Positions 1 to 6,238 of a stretch of DNA of 11,133 nt are shown piece by piece. A model generated the notes under the pieces. The model was not told where the DNA came from and made no database searches. It saw only the letters and a program-made list of their open reading frames with translations. Each line of letters opens with the position of its first letter. The first letter of the stretch is position 1. Source of the DNA: an uncultured Actinomycetes bacterium (GTDB lineage: Bacteria > Actinomycetota > Actinomycetes > Nanopelagicales > Nanopelagicaceae); NCBI GenBank assembly GCA_903891755.1, contig CAITFY010000138.1, forward strand, positions 1 to 11,133. The letters run 5' to 3'. Position numbers and translations under genes: made by a program.

Positions 1-8
1 AAGAACTT

Positions 9-1292
9 TCAAATGAATTCCTTCACGACGATGGTCTCATCGCGTCCAGGTCCAACGCCGATAGCGCTCATTGGCGCGCCAGAGATATCTTCCAAGAACT
101 TAATGTATGCGCGGGCATTTGCCGGCAACTCTTCAATTTTGCGAGCCTTAGAAATATCTTCGCTCCACCCAGGGAGGTATTCATAAATTGGTTTCGCGTG
201 ATGGAAATCAGATTGTGATGAGGGGAGTTCTTCAACGCGCTTGCCATCAATCTCATATGCAACGCAGACTGGAATCTGCTCCCATCCAGTGAGCACATCG
301 AGTTTTGTTAAGAAGAAATCGGTAAGGCCGTTGACGCGAACTGCATAACGAGCAATCGGTGCGTCATACCAACCGCAACGTCGAGCGCGACCGGTGGTCA
401 CACCAACCTCGCCACCGATGGTGCGAAGTTTCTCGCCATCTTCATCGAAGAGCTCTGTTGGGAATGGACCTGAACCAACACGAGTTGTGTAAGCCTTAAC
501 AATTCCAATGACGCGAGTGATCTTGGTTGGTCCGATTCCGGAACCAGTACATGCACCACCAGCAGTTGGATTAGATGAAGTTACAAATGGATATGTACCG
601 TGATCAACGTCGAGCAGAGTTCCTTGTGAGCCTTCGAGCAGAACATTCTTGCCAGCTTTAAGAGCTTCATCCAAGAGTAGAACTGTGTCAGTTACATATG
701 GACGCAAGATTTCTGCATAACCCAGATATTCATTGAGAACATCTTCGACTTCAATACCCTTGCGATTGAAAACTTTAATCAAGATTTGATTCTTATCGCG
801 AAGCGCGCCTTCAATCTTCTGACGCAGAATTGATGGATCGAAGAGGTCTTGTACGCGAATACCGATGCGGTTGATCTTGTCTGCATATGCAGGACCGATT
901 CCGCGACCAGTTGTTCCAATCTTGGAGTTACCCAAGAAACGCTCTGAAACCTTGTCGATGGTGCGGTGATAAGGCGTGATGAGGTGAGCGTTAGTGCTGA
1001 TCTTGAGCTTTGAGGTATCAATTCCGCGCTCATTGAGTCCGCGAATCTCCTCGAGCAAAACTGAAGGATCAATCACAACGCCGTTACCGATAACGGGAAC
1101 GACGTTGGGACTCAAGATTCCAGATGGAAGCAGGTGTAACGCATACTTCTGATCACCGATAACCACGGTGTGACCAGCGTTGTTGCCACCTTGATAACGA
1201 ACTACATAGTCGACGCGATCTCCCAAGATATCGGTCGCCTTACCCTTACCTTCATCGCCCCATTGAGCGCCGAGCAGTACTAGAGCAGGCAT
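9..1292 (-). CDS. purA: Adenylosuccinate synthetase
   Basis: Catalyses GTP-dependent joining of IMP and aspartate to adenylosuccinate, the first committed step from IMP to AMP, in the cytosol. The 427-residue length is normal for the bacterial enzyme. Visible family motifs are the N-terminal GAQWGDEGKGK loop (residues 8-18, with catalytic Asp13), His41 in NNAGHT, TTGRGIGPAY (127-136), the GSQG...DHGTYPFVTSSNP segment (221-242), RARRCGW (302-308, IMP/aspartate site), the guanine-binding KLDVLTG (330-336) and the C-terminal GPGRDET (414-420). The ATG start sits just before the conserved MPALVLLGAQWGDEGKGK beginning and has an AGGA-type ribosome site a few bases upstream. It lies 55 bases downstream of fba on the same strand with no hairpin in the gap, so co-transcription is possible. 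No defects are seen. Confidence 0.98.
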   Translation of the reverse strand: MPALVLLGAQWGDEGKGKATDILGDRVDYVVRYQGGNNAGHTVVIGDQKYALHLLPSGILSPNVVPVIGNGVVIDPSVLLEEIRGLNERGIDTSKLKISTNAHLITPYHRTIDKVSERFLGNSKIGTTGRGIGPAYADKINRIGIRVQDLFDPSILRQKIEGALRDKNQILIKVFNRKGIEVEDVLNEYLGYAEILRPYVTDTVLLLDEALKAGKNVLLEGSQGTLLDVDHGTYPFVTSSNPTAGGACTGSGIGPTKITRVIGIVKAYTTRVGSGPFPTELFDEDGEKLRTIGGEVGVTTGRARRCGWYDAPIARYAVRVNGLTDFFLTKLDVLTGWEQIPVCVAYEIDGKRVEELPSSQSDFHHAKPIYEYLPGWSEDISKARKIEELPANARAYIKFLEDISGAPMSAIGVGPGRDETIVVKEFI

Positions 1293-1347
1293 TTTTTCCT
1301 AACCTTCTTTATTCGTAAGAATCCAGTGGGAGATAACGTTTCAAAAA

Positions 1348-2382
1348 TTACTTAGAGAGCGAAGTTCCCGTTGAACGGAGATCTTCACAGGCTTCAACGA
1401 CGCGCTTTGCAAGACCAGCTTCAGCAGCCTTACCCCATGCACGTGGATCGTATGCCTTCTTATTTCCGACTTCGCCATCGATCTTCAGGACGCCGTCATA
1501 GTTCTTAAAGACGTGATCAACGATTGGGCGGGTGAATGCATATTGAGTATCGGTATCGATATTCATCTTCACAACACCGTAATCAAGTGACTCGCGGATC
1601 TCAGAGAGAAGTGAACCTGAACCACCGTGGAAGACGAGATCCATTGGCTTTGAACCTGCAGGAAGACCGAGCTTTGCAGCAACTGCATCTTGAAGTGTCT
1701 GCAAGATCTTTGGTTGCAGGACAACGTTTCCTGGCTTGTAAACGCCGTGAACGTTTCCAAATGTTGCAGCGACCATGTAACGAGCTTGTGGATCGTTACC
1801 AAGTGTTTCAATTGTTAGGAGCGCATCTTCAGGAGTTGAATAGAGCTTCGCATCGTGCTTCGCTTCAATTCCATCTTCTTCTCCGCCTACAACACCGATT
1901 TCAATTTCAAGAATTGTTCCGGCGGCCTTTGACTTCTCCAACAACTCAGCGGCAATGCTCATGTTCTCTGGCATTGATACTGCTGATCCATCCCACATAT
2001 GTGAGTTGAAGAGTGGAGCCTTGCCTGACTTCACGCGATCTGCACCGAATGCAAGGAGTGGACGCATGAAGCCATCGAGCTTCTCTGCTGGGCAGTGATC
2101 AGTATGAATTCCGATATTTACTTTGTAATTCTTTGCAACGATATGTGCGAACTCGGCGAGAGCAACGGCTCCATCGACCATGTTCTTTACAGTTGAACCA
2201 GAGAGGTATTCCGCCCCGCCCCATGAAATCTGGATGATTCCATCTGACTCGGCCTCAGCAAATCCACGAATGGCACCAATCAGAGTCTGTGATGAAGAGA
2301 CGTTGATCGCTGGGTATGCGAAGGCACCTGCCTTAGCGCGGTCCAACATTTGTGCATAAATTTCCGGGGTTGCGATTGGCAT
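1348..2382 (-). CDS. fba: Class II fructose-bisphosphate aldolase
   Basis: Zinc-dependent enzyme that reversibly cleaves fructose 1,6-bisphosphate to dihydroxyacetone phosphate and glyceraldehyde 3-phosphate in glycolysis and gluconeogenesis. The 344-residue protein carries all class II landmarks: HTDHC (93-97, catalytic Asp and first zinc His), GGEEDG (166-171), NVHGVYKPGNV (210-220, zinc His212), FHGGSGS (251-257, zinc His252 and phosphate loop) and NIDTDTQ (274-280, phosphate binding). These match the long class IIa type used by Actinobacteria and E. coli FbaA. The ATG start is preceded by a GGGAGA ribosome site about 9 bases away, unlike several neighbours that look leaderless, so a 5' leader is expected. 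fba and purA are also near each other in other actinobacteria. Certain as to family. Confidence 0.97.
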   Translation of the reverse strand: MPIATPEIYAQMLDRAKAGAFAYPAINVSSSQTLIGAIRGFAEAESDGIIQISWGGAEYLSGSTVKNMVDGAVALAEFAHIVAKNYKVNIGIHTDHCPAEKLDGFMRPLLAFGADRVKSGKAPLFNSHMWDGSAVSMPENMSIAAELLEKSKAAGTILEIEIGVVGGEEDGIEAKHDAKLYSTPEDALLTIETLGNDPQARYMVAATFGNVHGVYKPGNVVLQPKILQTLQDAVAAKLGLPAGSKPMDLVFHGGSGSLLSEIRESLDYGVVKMNIDTDTQYAFTRPIVDHVFKNYDGVLKIDGEVGNKKAYDPRAWGKAAEAGLAKRVVEACEDLRSTGTSLSK

Positions 2383-2404
2383 GAGTGATGTTCTCCCAAA
2401 TTGA

Positions 2405-2479
2405 GGTGGTAGTCGGCTGTAAGTGGACGCCGGTGGCTCAACGCTGGGTCAGGCTGTCGTGCTTACGGCTAATCCCACC
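2405..2479 (+). repeat. Long imperfect inverted repeat / bulged stem-loop
   Basis: Three helices nest: 2405-2409 with 2475-2479 (GGTGG/CCACC), 2415-2423 with 2462-2470 (9 pairs), and 2426-2431 with 2452-2458 (6 pairs around a bulged base), leaving a loop of about 20 bases. Two pairs in the middle helix are G-U wobbles if the plus strand is transcribed (2415/2470 and 2418/2467) and would be A-C mismatches on the minus strand, so the fold fits a plus-strand RNA better than an fba leader. No T-run follows it, so it is not a canonical terminator. Function unknown. Confidence 0.5.
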
Positions 2480-2494
2480 ACATTTTGGGGCGGA

Positions 2495-2524
2495 TTGGAA
2501 AACCTGTCTGTGGGTGGCTAATTA
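2495..2524 (+). promoter_or_regulatory. Possible sigma-70-type promoter for the non-coding RNA
   Basis: TTGGAA (2495-2500) and TAATTA (2519-2524) are separated by 18 bases. A start near 2531 would give an RNA of about 285 bases ending at the hairpin near 2813. The -10 sequence lies in the near-palindrome TAATTAAT, so it could also serve fba on the other strand. It is a sequence match only. Confidence 0.3.
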
Positions 2525-2589
2525 ATGCCGAGATGACTCAGCAGGCGGTCGATGCCCAAGAGCCCGAAATTGGAGTGCATCAGAGCCTG

Positions 2590-2816
2590 ACCCCCCTTCC
2601 AGAGCCAGCGGCCAGCCACCTCCAAGGCATGAACATGGGTAATAACCCGAAAAACAGTATTAAATATTGCAAACACAGTGCCCCCTTATTGACTCCCCCG
2701 CATATCAAGGAGATTTGCGGGTGTAGGTCGGCAAAGGTATGAGAGAGGCGAGGTCTGAAACGGGCACCTGCCGGGAGTTGGTGGAGGGTGTCGCTCTGGG
2801 GATAACTCATCCCTTG
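2590..2816 (+). ncRNA. Candidate structured small RNA, possibly Ms1/6S-like
   Basis: Not a gene I can name with certainty. Seen directly: segments 170-200 bases apart pair in strict nested order. CCAGAGC (2599-2605) pairs with GCTCTGG (2793-2799), CCAC (2616-2619) with GTGG (2781-2784), CTCC (2620-2623) with GGAG (2774-2777), and GGCA (2626-2629) with TGCC (2769-2772): 19 Watson-Crick pairs closing one domain. Inside are local hairpins at 2637-2648 (GGGT/ACCC), 2655-2669 and a strong one at 2697-2721 (CCCGCA/TGCGGG, then ATC/GAT). A 6-C run (2591-2596) and two 5-C runs also occur. A closed end stem, an open middle and a distal arm resemble 6S RNA and the mycobacterial Ms1 RNA, which bind RNA polymerase. 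From memory, Ms1/MTS2823 in M. tuberculosis and scr3559 in Streptomyces coelicolor also lie a few genes from acs. RNase P, tmRNA and SRP signatures were looked for and not found. Confidence 0.42.
2799..2813 (+). terminator. Terminator-like hairpin before acs
   Basis: GGGAT (2799-2803) and ATCCC (2809-2813) form a 5-pair stem with loop AACTC, followed by the T-rich TTGTTTA. The T-run is interrupted, so strength is uncertain. Its position just after the closing stem of the putative RNA and just before the acs -35 box fits an RNA 3' end. Confidence 0.35.
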
Positions 2817-2842
2817 TTTAGGCGGGAGCGCTCGCGTAGCCT
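2814..2842 (+). promoter_or_regulatory. acs promoter, leaderless type
   Basis: TTGTTT (2814-2819), a 17-base spacer, and TAGCCT (2837-2842, a TANNNT -10 box) place the predicted transcription start on or next to the ATG at 2850, seven bases after the -10 box. No Shine-Dalgarno sequence precedes that ATG. This supports translation of a leaderless mRNA and fixes the start. Confidence 0.55.
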
Positions 2843-2849
2843 CACGCTC

Positions 2850-4805
2850 ATGAGTTCACTTGAGAATCTCTCGCATGAAAATCGGACATTTCCCCCAAGC
2901 CCAGAGTTTGTAGCTCAAGCCAACGCCTTGGCGGATCTATACGACGAGGCTGCTCAAGATCGCCTCGCCTTCTGGAGTAGACAAGCCGACTACTTACATT
3001 GGGATAAGAAGTGGGATCAGGTTCTGGAGTGGGAAGCTCCTAACGCCAAATGGTTCCTCGGCGGAAAGATAAATGCCTCTTACAACTGCCTCGATCGACA
3101 TGTCCTAGAGGGCCGTGGGGATCGAGTCGCTTTCCACTTTGAGGGTGAACCAGGTGACACTCGCACCATCACTTACGCTCAGATGTTTCATGATGTTAAG
3201 AAGGCTGCCAACGCACTCTTAGAACTCGGAGTTAAAGCTGGAGATCGCGTCGCGATTTACCTGCCGATGATTCCTGAAGCAGCGGTCGCAATGTTGGCAT
3301 GCGCCCGAATCGGCGCCGCTCACTCTGTTGTCTTTGGGGGATTTAGCGCAGATGCACTTATAAGTCGGATTCAAGATGCAGATGCGACTTTAGTCATTAC
3401 CTCTGATGGTGGATTCCGTAAAGGCGCAGCATTTCCTCTCAAGCCAGTTGTCGATGAGGCGCTCGCTGCTGGGAATCACAACGTAAAGAACGTGCTCGTT
3501 GTAAAACGTACCGGTCAAGAGACACAGTGGAGCCAAGGTCGCGATATTTGGTGGCATGAGATTGTTGATCGCCAGAAGCCTGACCATGTTGCAGAAAGTT
3601 TTGATTCAGAGCATGTTCTCTTTATCTTGTACACATCTGGAACAACTGCAAAGCCAAAGGGAATTTTCCACACAACTGGTGGATACCTCACACAAACTTC
3701 TTACACTCATCGCGCCGTCTTTGATTTAAAGGCAGAGAGCGATGTCTATTGGTGTACCGCCGACATCGGTTGGATCACCGGACACTCCTATGTTGTCTAC
3801 GGTCCGATGATCAATGGCGCAACCCAAGTTATGTACGAAGGAACTCCTGACTCTCCTACTAAGCATCGCCTCTTTCAACTCATTGAAAAATATAAAGTTT
3901 CGATTCTCTACACAGCTCCAACCCTCATTCGCACCTGGATGAAATGGGGGGAGGAGTTCCCTGCGGATAGTGATTTAACCTCACTTCGCCTTCTCGGATC
4001 GGTTGGAGAACCAATTAATCCAGAGGCATGGATGTGGTACCGCGAAGTCATTGGTGGAGATCAATGTCCGATTGTTGATACCTGGTGGCAGACAGAGACC
4101 GGCGGCCTAATGATTTCACCGCTACCGGGAGTTACAGCAACGAAGCCTGGATCTGCGATGGCCGCTCTTCCTGGAATTAGTGCCAAGGTTTTAGATGATG
4201 AGGGAAATGAAGTTGCAAATGGGCAAGGCGGATATTTGGTTCTCACAGAACCATGGCCTTCCATGTTGCGCGGAGTATGGGGAGAACCCGAGCGTTACCA
4301 AGAGACCTACTGGTCACGTTTTCCTGGAAAGTATTTTGCGGGTGATGGCGCGAAGCTTGATGATGACGGAGCAATTTGGTTGCTTGGTCGCGTAGATGAT
4401 GTGATGAATGTTTCAGGACACCGCATCTCTACCACTGAAGTTGAGTCATCTCTCGTCTCCCACCACAACGTTGCCGAAGCCGCAGTTGTCGGAGCTAATG
4501 ATGCAATGACGGGTCAAGCTATCGTGGCCTTTGTAATTTTGCGTGGAGGAATTCCAAGTGAGAGCGGTGAAGAGTTAATTAAAGAATTGAAGGCACATGT
4601 CACCAAGGAGATTGGTGCTATTGCTAGGCCTAAACAAATTCTTGTGGTTAATGAATTGCCGAAAACTCGCAGCGGAAAGATTATGCGTCGTTTGTTACGC
4701 GATGTTGCAGAGAATCGTGCCGTGGGAGATTCAACAACTCTCGCCGATCCAAATGTTATGAAGTTAATTGGTGAAGGATTGCAGAGCGGCAAATCGGAAG
4801 ATTAG
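2850..4805 (+). CDS. acs: Acetyl-CoA synthetase (AMP-forming)
   Basis: Activates acetate to acetyl-CoA by way of acetyl-AMP, feeding acetate into the TCA cycle and lipid synthesis. I start at the ATG at 2850, giving 651 residues, the usual family length. The open frame runs 37 codons further upstream, but that stretch (MREARSETGT...) is unlike the family and overlaps the putative RNA and promoter. Motifs, in 651-residue numbering: P-loop YTSGTTAKPKG (261-271), ADIGWITGHSYVVYGP (304-319), acetate-pocket DTWWQTETGG (410-419), the GRVDDVMNVSGHR hinge and C-terminal lid (from about 513) and PKTRSGKIMRR, whose Lys610 equals the reversibly acetylated catalytic Lys609 of Salmonella Acs. Control by lysine acetylation is therefore plausible. 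It converges on a small secreted-protein gene, with a palindrome across both stop codons. Confidence 0.97.
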   Translation: MSSLENLSHENRTFPPSPEFVAQANALADLYDEAAQDRLAFWSRQADYLHWDKKWDQVLEWEAPNAKWFLGGKINASYNCLDRHVLEGRGDRVAFHFEGEPGDTRTITYAQMFHDVKKAANALLELGVKAGDRVAIYLPMIPEAAVAMLACARIGAAHSVVFGGFSADALISRIQDADATLVITSDGGFRKGAAFPLKPVVDEALAAGNHNVKNVLVVKRTGQETQWSQGRDIWWHEIVDRQKPDHVAESFDSEHVLFILYTSGTTAKPKGIFHTTGGYLTQTSYTHRAVFDLKAESDVYWCTADIGWITGHSYVVYGPMINGATQVMYEGTPDSPTKHRLFQLIEKYKVSILYTAPTLIRTWMKWGEEFPADSDLTSLRLLGSVGEPINPEAWMWYREVIGGDQCPIVDTWWQTETGGLMISPLPGVTATKPGSAMAALPGISAKVLDDEGNEVANGQGGYLVLTEPWPSMLRGVWGEPERYQETYWSRFPGKYFAGDGAKLDDDGAIWLLGRVDDVMNVSGHRISTTEVESSLVSHHNVAEAAVVGANDAMTGQAIVAFVILRGGIPSESGEELIKELKAHVTKEIGAIARPKQILVVNELPKTRSGKIMRRLLRDVAENRAVGDSTTLADPNVMKLIGEGLQSGKSED

Positions 4806-4827
4806 TTAATAATCTTCCGGAAGATTA
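4795..4827. terminator. Triple-arm palindrome across two convergent stop codons
   Basis: The 10-base arm CGGAAGATTA (4795-4804) recurs as its reverse complement (4810-4819) and again in direct form (4818-4827). Two exclusive hairpins can form: 4795-4819 with a 5-base loop, or the 18-base perfect palindrome 4810-4827. The first arm contains the last acs codons; the third contains the stop of the convergent gene. It probably ends transcription from both sides, although neither side has a clear T-run. Confidence 0.6.
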
Positions 4828-5163
4828 ATTGTCTGCGCCCTCTGCCTCATGGGATGGTGCAACGGTTTTTCCAGATTTTGAGGTGCGTGGAGTTTTGATT
4901 CTGCCACCGTCATCACCGGCACCCTCACCGCGTGTGCTGCCAGTAACTTGTGGCTTTGCACCCGTAGCGGTCGTGGCTACCCAGACCAACTTGCCGCTTA
5001 ATACCTTCGTGCAGGTGTAAGACTTGCCAGAGATTTTTGTAGTTGAAGCCGCCTTGGTACATAGCCCGCCAGCTATCACTTTTGTTGCTGCTTGCGCACC
5101 CGTCCCGGAGATTGCAGAAATCAGAAGAACCGTGACGACACTGGCAAGGGCTTTTCTTTTCAT
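4825..5163 (-). CDS. Small secreted protein with paired-Cys GKxYTC motif
   Basis: A 112-residue exported protein of unknown function. The ATG at 5163 is chosen over an upstream TTG (5205) because it opens a textbook signal peptide: MKRK, a hydrophobic stretch, then AQA/AT cleavage near residue 25. The mature part has one copy of a short module, GGLCTKAASTTKISGKSYTC...GKLVW (Cys35, Cys51, Trp61), of a kind I associate with secreted proteins of planktonic actinobacteria; a disulphide between the two cysteines is likely. The remaining 45 residues are Gly/Ser/Asp/Lys-rich and look disordered. It lies last in the nth cluster, 71 bases after cvpA, but has its own promoter-like sequence inside a palindrome at its start codon. 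The role is not known; a cell-surface or binding function is only a guess. Confidence 0.75.
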   Translation of the reverse strand: MKRKALASVVTVLLISAISGTGAQAATKVIAGGLCTKAASTTKISGKSYTCTKVLSGKLVWVATTATGAKPQVTGSTRGEGAGDDGGRIKTPRTSKSGKTVAPSHEAEGADN

Positions 5164-5177
5164 ACGAGAATCGTATG
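5161..5177 (-). promoter_or_regulatory. Palindrome covering -10 box and start codon
   Basis: CATACGA and TCGTATG are perfect 7-base arms around a 3-base centre. On the minus strand the right arm contains TACGAT, a TANNNT -10 box (5170-5175) placed exactly six bases before the ATG at 5163-5161, so the mRNA would begin at the ATG. The palindrome could be an operator for a repressor. A hairpin in the RNA is less likely if the transcript starts at the ATG. No clear -35 box is seen. Confidence 0.45.
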
Positions 5178-5234
5178 GTCTGAGACTGGGAACTATCTGA
5201 CTCAAACCTGAGAGAAAGTGCAGAATCTAGAAAA

Positions 5235-5717
5235 TCAGCGTATCTGTTGCGCAGCGCGCTTTGTAAGGTCGGTAATGATCGAGGGAGCCGCCTCATTTAA
5301 CTTCTGATAAATCTCGCTCTTAGGAATATTGGAGTGCGCCCAGCCCCAAGGAGTTATCAGTAGGAGGTGGGCGAAAATCAGAAGACCGACGAGGGCGCGC
5401 ACCACTGAGAAAGCGGCGCCAAGAAGTGAGTCCAACCATCTAAATGGGCCAAAGAGAATCTTGGAGTGGAATAACTTTCCGATGCTTCCGAGGAGCGCTT
5501 CACCAATGGCAGAGGCGATGGTGACAGCGAAGAAGAGATAGAAGAATTTTGAAACTCCGTGAGAGTGAAAATAATGCAAACCAAGAGCCAAGCCAGCAAG
5601 TCCGCCGCCGATATAGCCGACAACGCTAAATATCGTTGCGAGAAAGCCTGCTTTATATCCTTTTATGAAACCGAGAAGGGCTATGACTACAAAAACTACA
5701 TCAACCCAATTCTTCAA
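5235..5717 (-). CDS. CvpA-family membrane protein (MarP membrane domain without protease)
   Basis: A 160-residue integral membrane protein with about four hydrophobic segments (roughly residues 5-22, 25-47, 57-78 and 92-117), a pattern of the CvpA/colicin V production family. Sequence and place match the N-terminal part of the mycobacterial periplasmic serine protease MarP (Rv3671c), including KNWVDVVFVV...GFIKGYKAGFL, the WLDSLLGAAFSVV segment and a NEAAP motif (near residue 143). MarP continues after this into a linker and a trypsin-like domain; here a TGA ends the gene about 17 residues later and nothing protease-like follows. The TTG start overlaps the TGA stop of the upstream gene (TTGA), implying translational coupling, and no other start exists. 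Function of the stand-alone domain is unknown; membrane anchoring or assembly is plausible. Confidence 0.85.
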   Translation of the reverse strand: MKNWVDVVFVVIALLGFIKGYKAGFLATIFSVVGYIGGGLAGLALGLHYFHSHGVSKFFYLFFAVTIASAIGEALLGSIGKLFHSKILFGPFRWLDSLLGAAFSVVRALVGLLIFAHLLLITPWGWAHSNIPKSEIYQKLNEAAPSIITDLTKRAAQQIR

Positions 5718-6238
5718 AGCTTCACCTTGAGATACTTTGTGACCTCAGATTTCAACTGGGCCGTAGAGGTGATTACGCCAATCTGCTTGTAAACAACTTT
5801 TCCCTTGGCATCAATAAACCACGTAACTGGAACTCCCAACCCGAAGATTCCTCGGGTCACACTCGTTACATCAAAGAGAATTGGCCAGGTCATTTTTTTC
5901 TTCAAAACGAAATCTCTACCTGCCTGCATATTTCGTTCTTCCACATCTATTCCAACTATCGCAACCTTATGAAGCGCCTGGAGTTCAAGGAAGTGTGGGA
6001 TCTCTTGATTACAAGGTTCGCACCATGAGCCAAAGACATTGACCACAACAGGCCCCTTAATGCTCTGGTAAAGCACCTTTGACTTGTTATCCAAGCAGGG
6101 CAGCAAAATCCCTTTAACTATTGAATTATTTCTGGAGATCGAGGAGCAACTGGCGACCGTGCCCGCAGATGCATGTGCGACGCTAGGAGAGAGAATGGAA
6201 AGCAGAGTAATAAAGATGAGTGGAAGGTTTCGCTTCAT
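5714..6238 (-). CDS. Secreted TlpA/ResA-like thioredoxin-fold protein
   Basis: A 174-residue exported thiol-disulphide oxidoreductase. Residues 1-24 form a signal peptide (MKRN, hydrophobic core, AHA/SA). The mature part has the thioredoxin fold of the TlpA/ResA/DsbE group: VVVNVFGSWCEPCNQEIP (65-81) with the active pair Cys73-Cys76, GIDVEE (96-101), and the cis-proline loop GVPVTWFID (135-143, Pro137). Two further cysteines (31, 48) precede the fold. It likely works outside the membrane, keeping cysteines reduced or maturing cytochrome c. It corresponds to Rv3673c, which also follows nth in mycobacteria. The ATG overlaps the nth stop (ATGA) and its stop overlaps the next start, so the three genes form one coupled operon. 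Its actual substrate cannot be read from the sequence. Confidence 0.9.
   Translation of the reverse strand: MKRNLPLIFITLLSILSPSVAHASAGTVASCSSISRNNSIVKGILLPCLDNKSKVLYQSIKGPVVVNVFGSWCEPCNQEIPHFLELQALHKVAIVGIDVEERNMQAGRDFVLKKKMTWPILFDVTSVTRGIFGLGVPVTWFIDAKGKVVYKQIGVITSTAQLKSEVTKYLKVKL

Larger units (their letters stand above)
2383..2849. other. 467-base non-coding gap with structured-RNA signals
   Basis: Divergent interval between fba (minus) and acs (plus). In order it holds the fba ribosome site, a long bulged stem-loop (2405-2479), a possible plus-strand promoter (2495-2524), nested complementary segments suggesting a structured RNA (2599-2799), a terminator-like hairpin (2799-2813) and the acs promoter (2814-2842). 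Open frames that cross it (about 2485-2742 plus and 2580-2810 minus) have no recognisable domain, no good start signal and low-complexity Pro/Cys-rich translations, and are treated as non-coding. It is by far the largest gap in an otherwise gene-dense window. Confidence 0.85.

Noticed and set aside
1536..2009. 157-codon plus-strand open frame inside fba
   Set aside because: Gln/Arg/Leu-rich antisense shadow of a well-conserved enzyme gene.
2405..2482. tRNA or SRP RNA reading of the fba-upstream stem-loop
   Set aside because: No T-loop GGTTCGA-like sequence, no cloverleaf and no conserved SRP GGAAG tetraloop region.
2485..2742. 85-codon plus-strand open frame upstream of acs
   Set aside because: Starts at a TTG with no ribosome site, has no recognisable domain and lies across base-paired RNA-like segments.
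2580..2810. 76-codon minus-strand open frame in the same gap
   Set aside because: No family features or start signal, and it overlaps the structured region.
2739..2849. 37-codon N-terminal extension of acetyl-CoA synthetase
   Set aside because: The extension is unlike the family, overlaps the RNA structure and promoter, and the ATG at 2850 gives the standard 651-residue length with correct promoter spacing.
2383..2849. RNase P RNA, tmRNA or a known riboswitch
   Set aside because: The conserved cores I know (for example GAGGAAAGTC for RNase P) are absent on both strands.
5164..5205. Upstream TTG start for the small secreted protein
   Set aside because: It would place 14 polar residues before a complete signal peptide; the ATG at 5163 is better supported by the -10 box.
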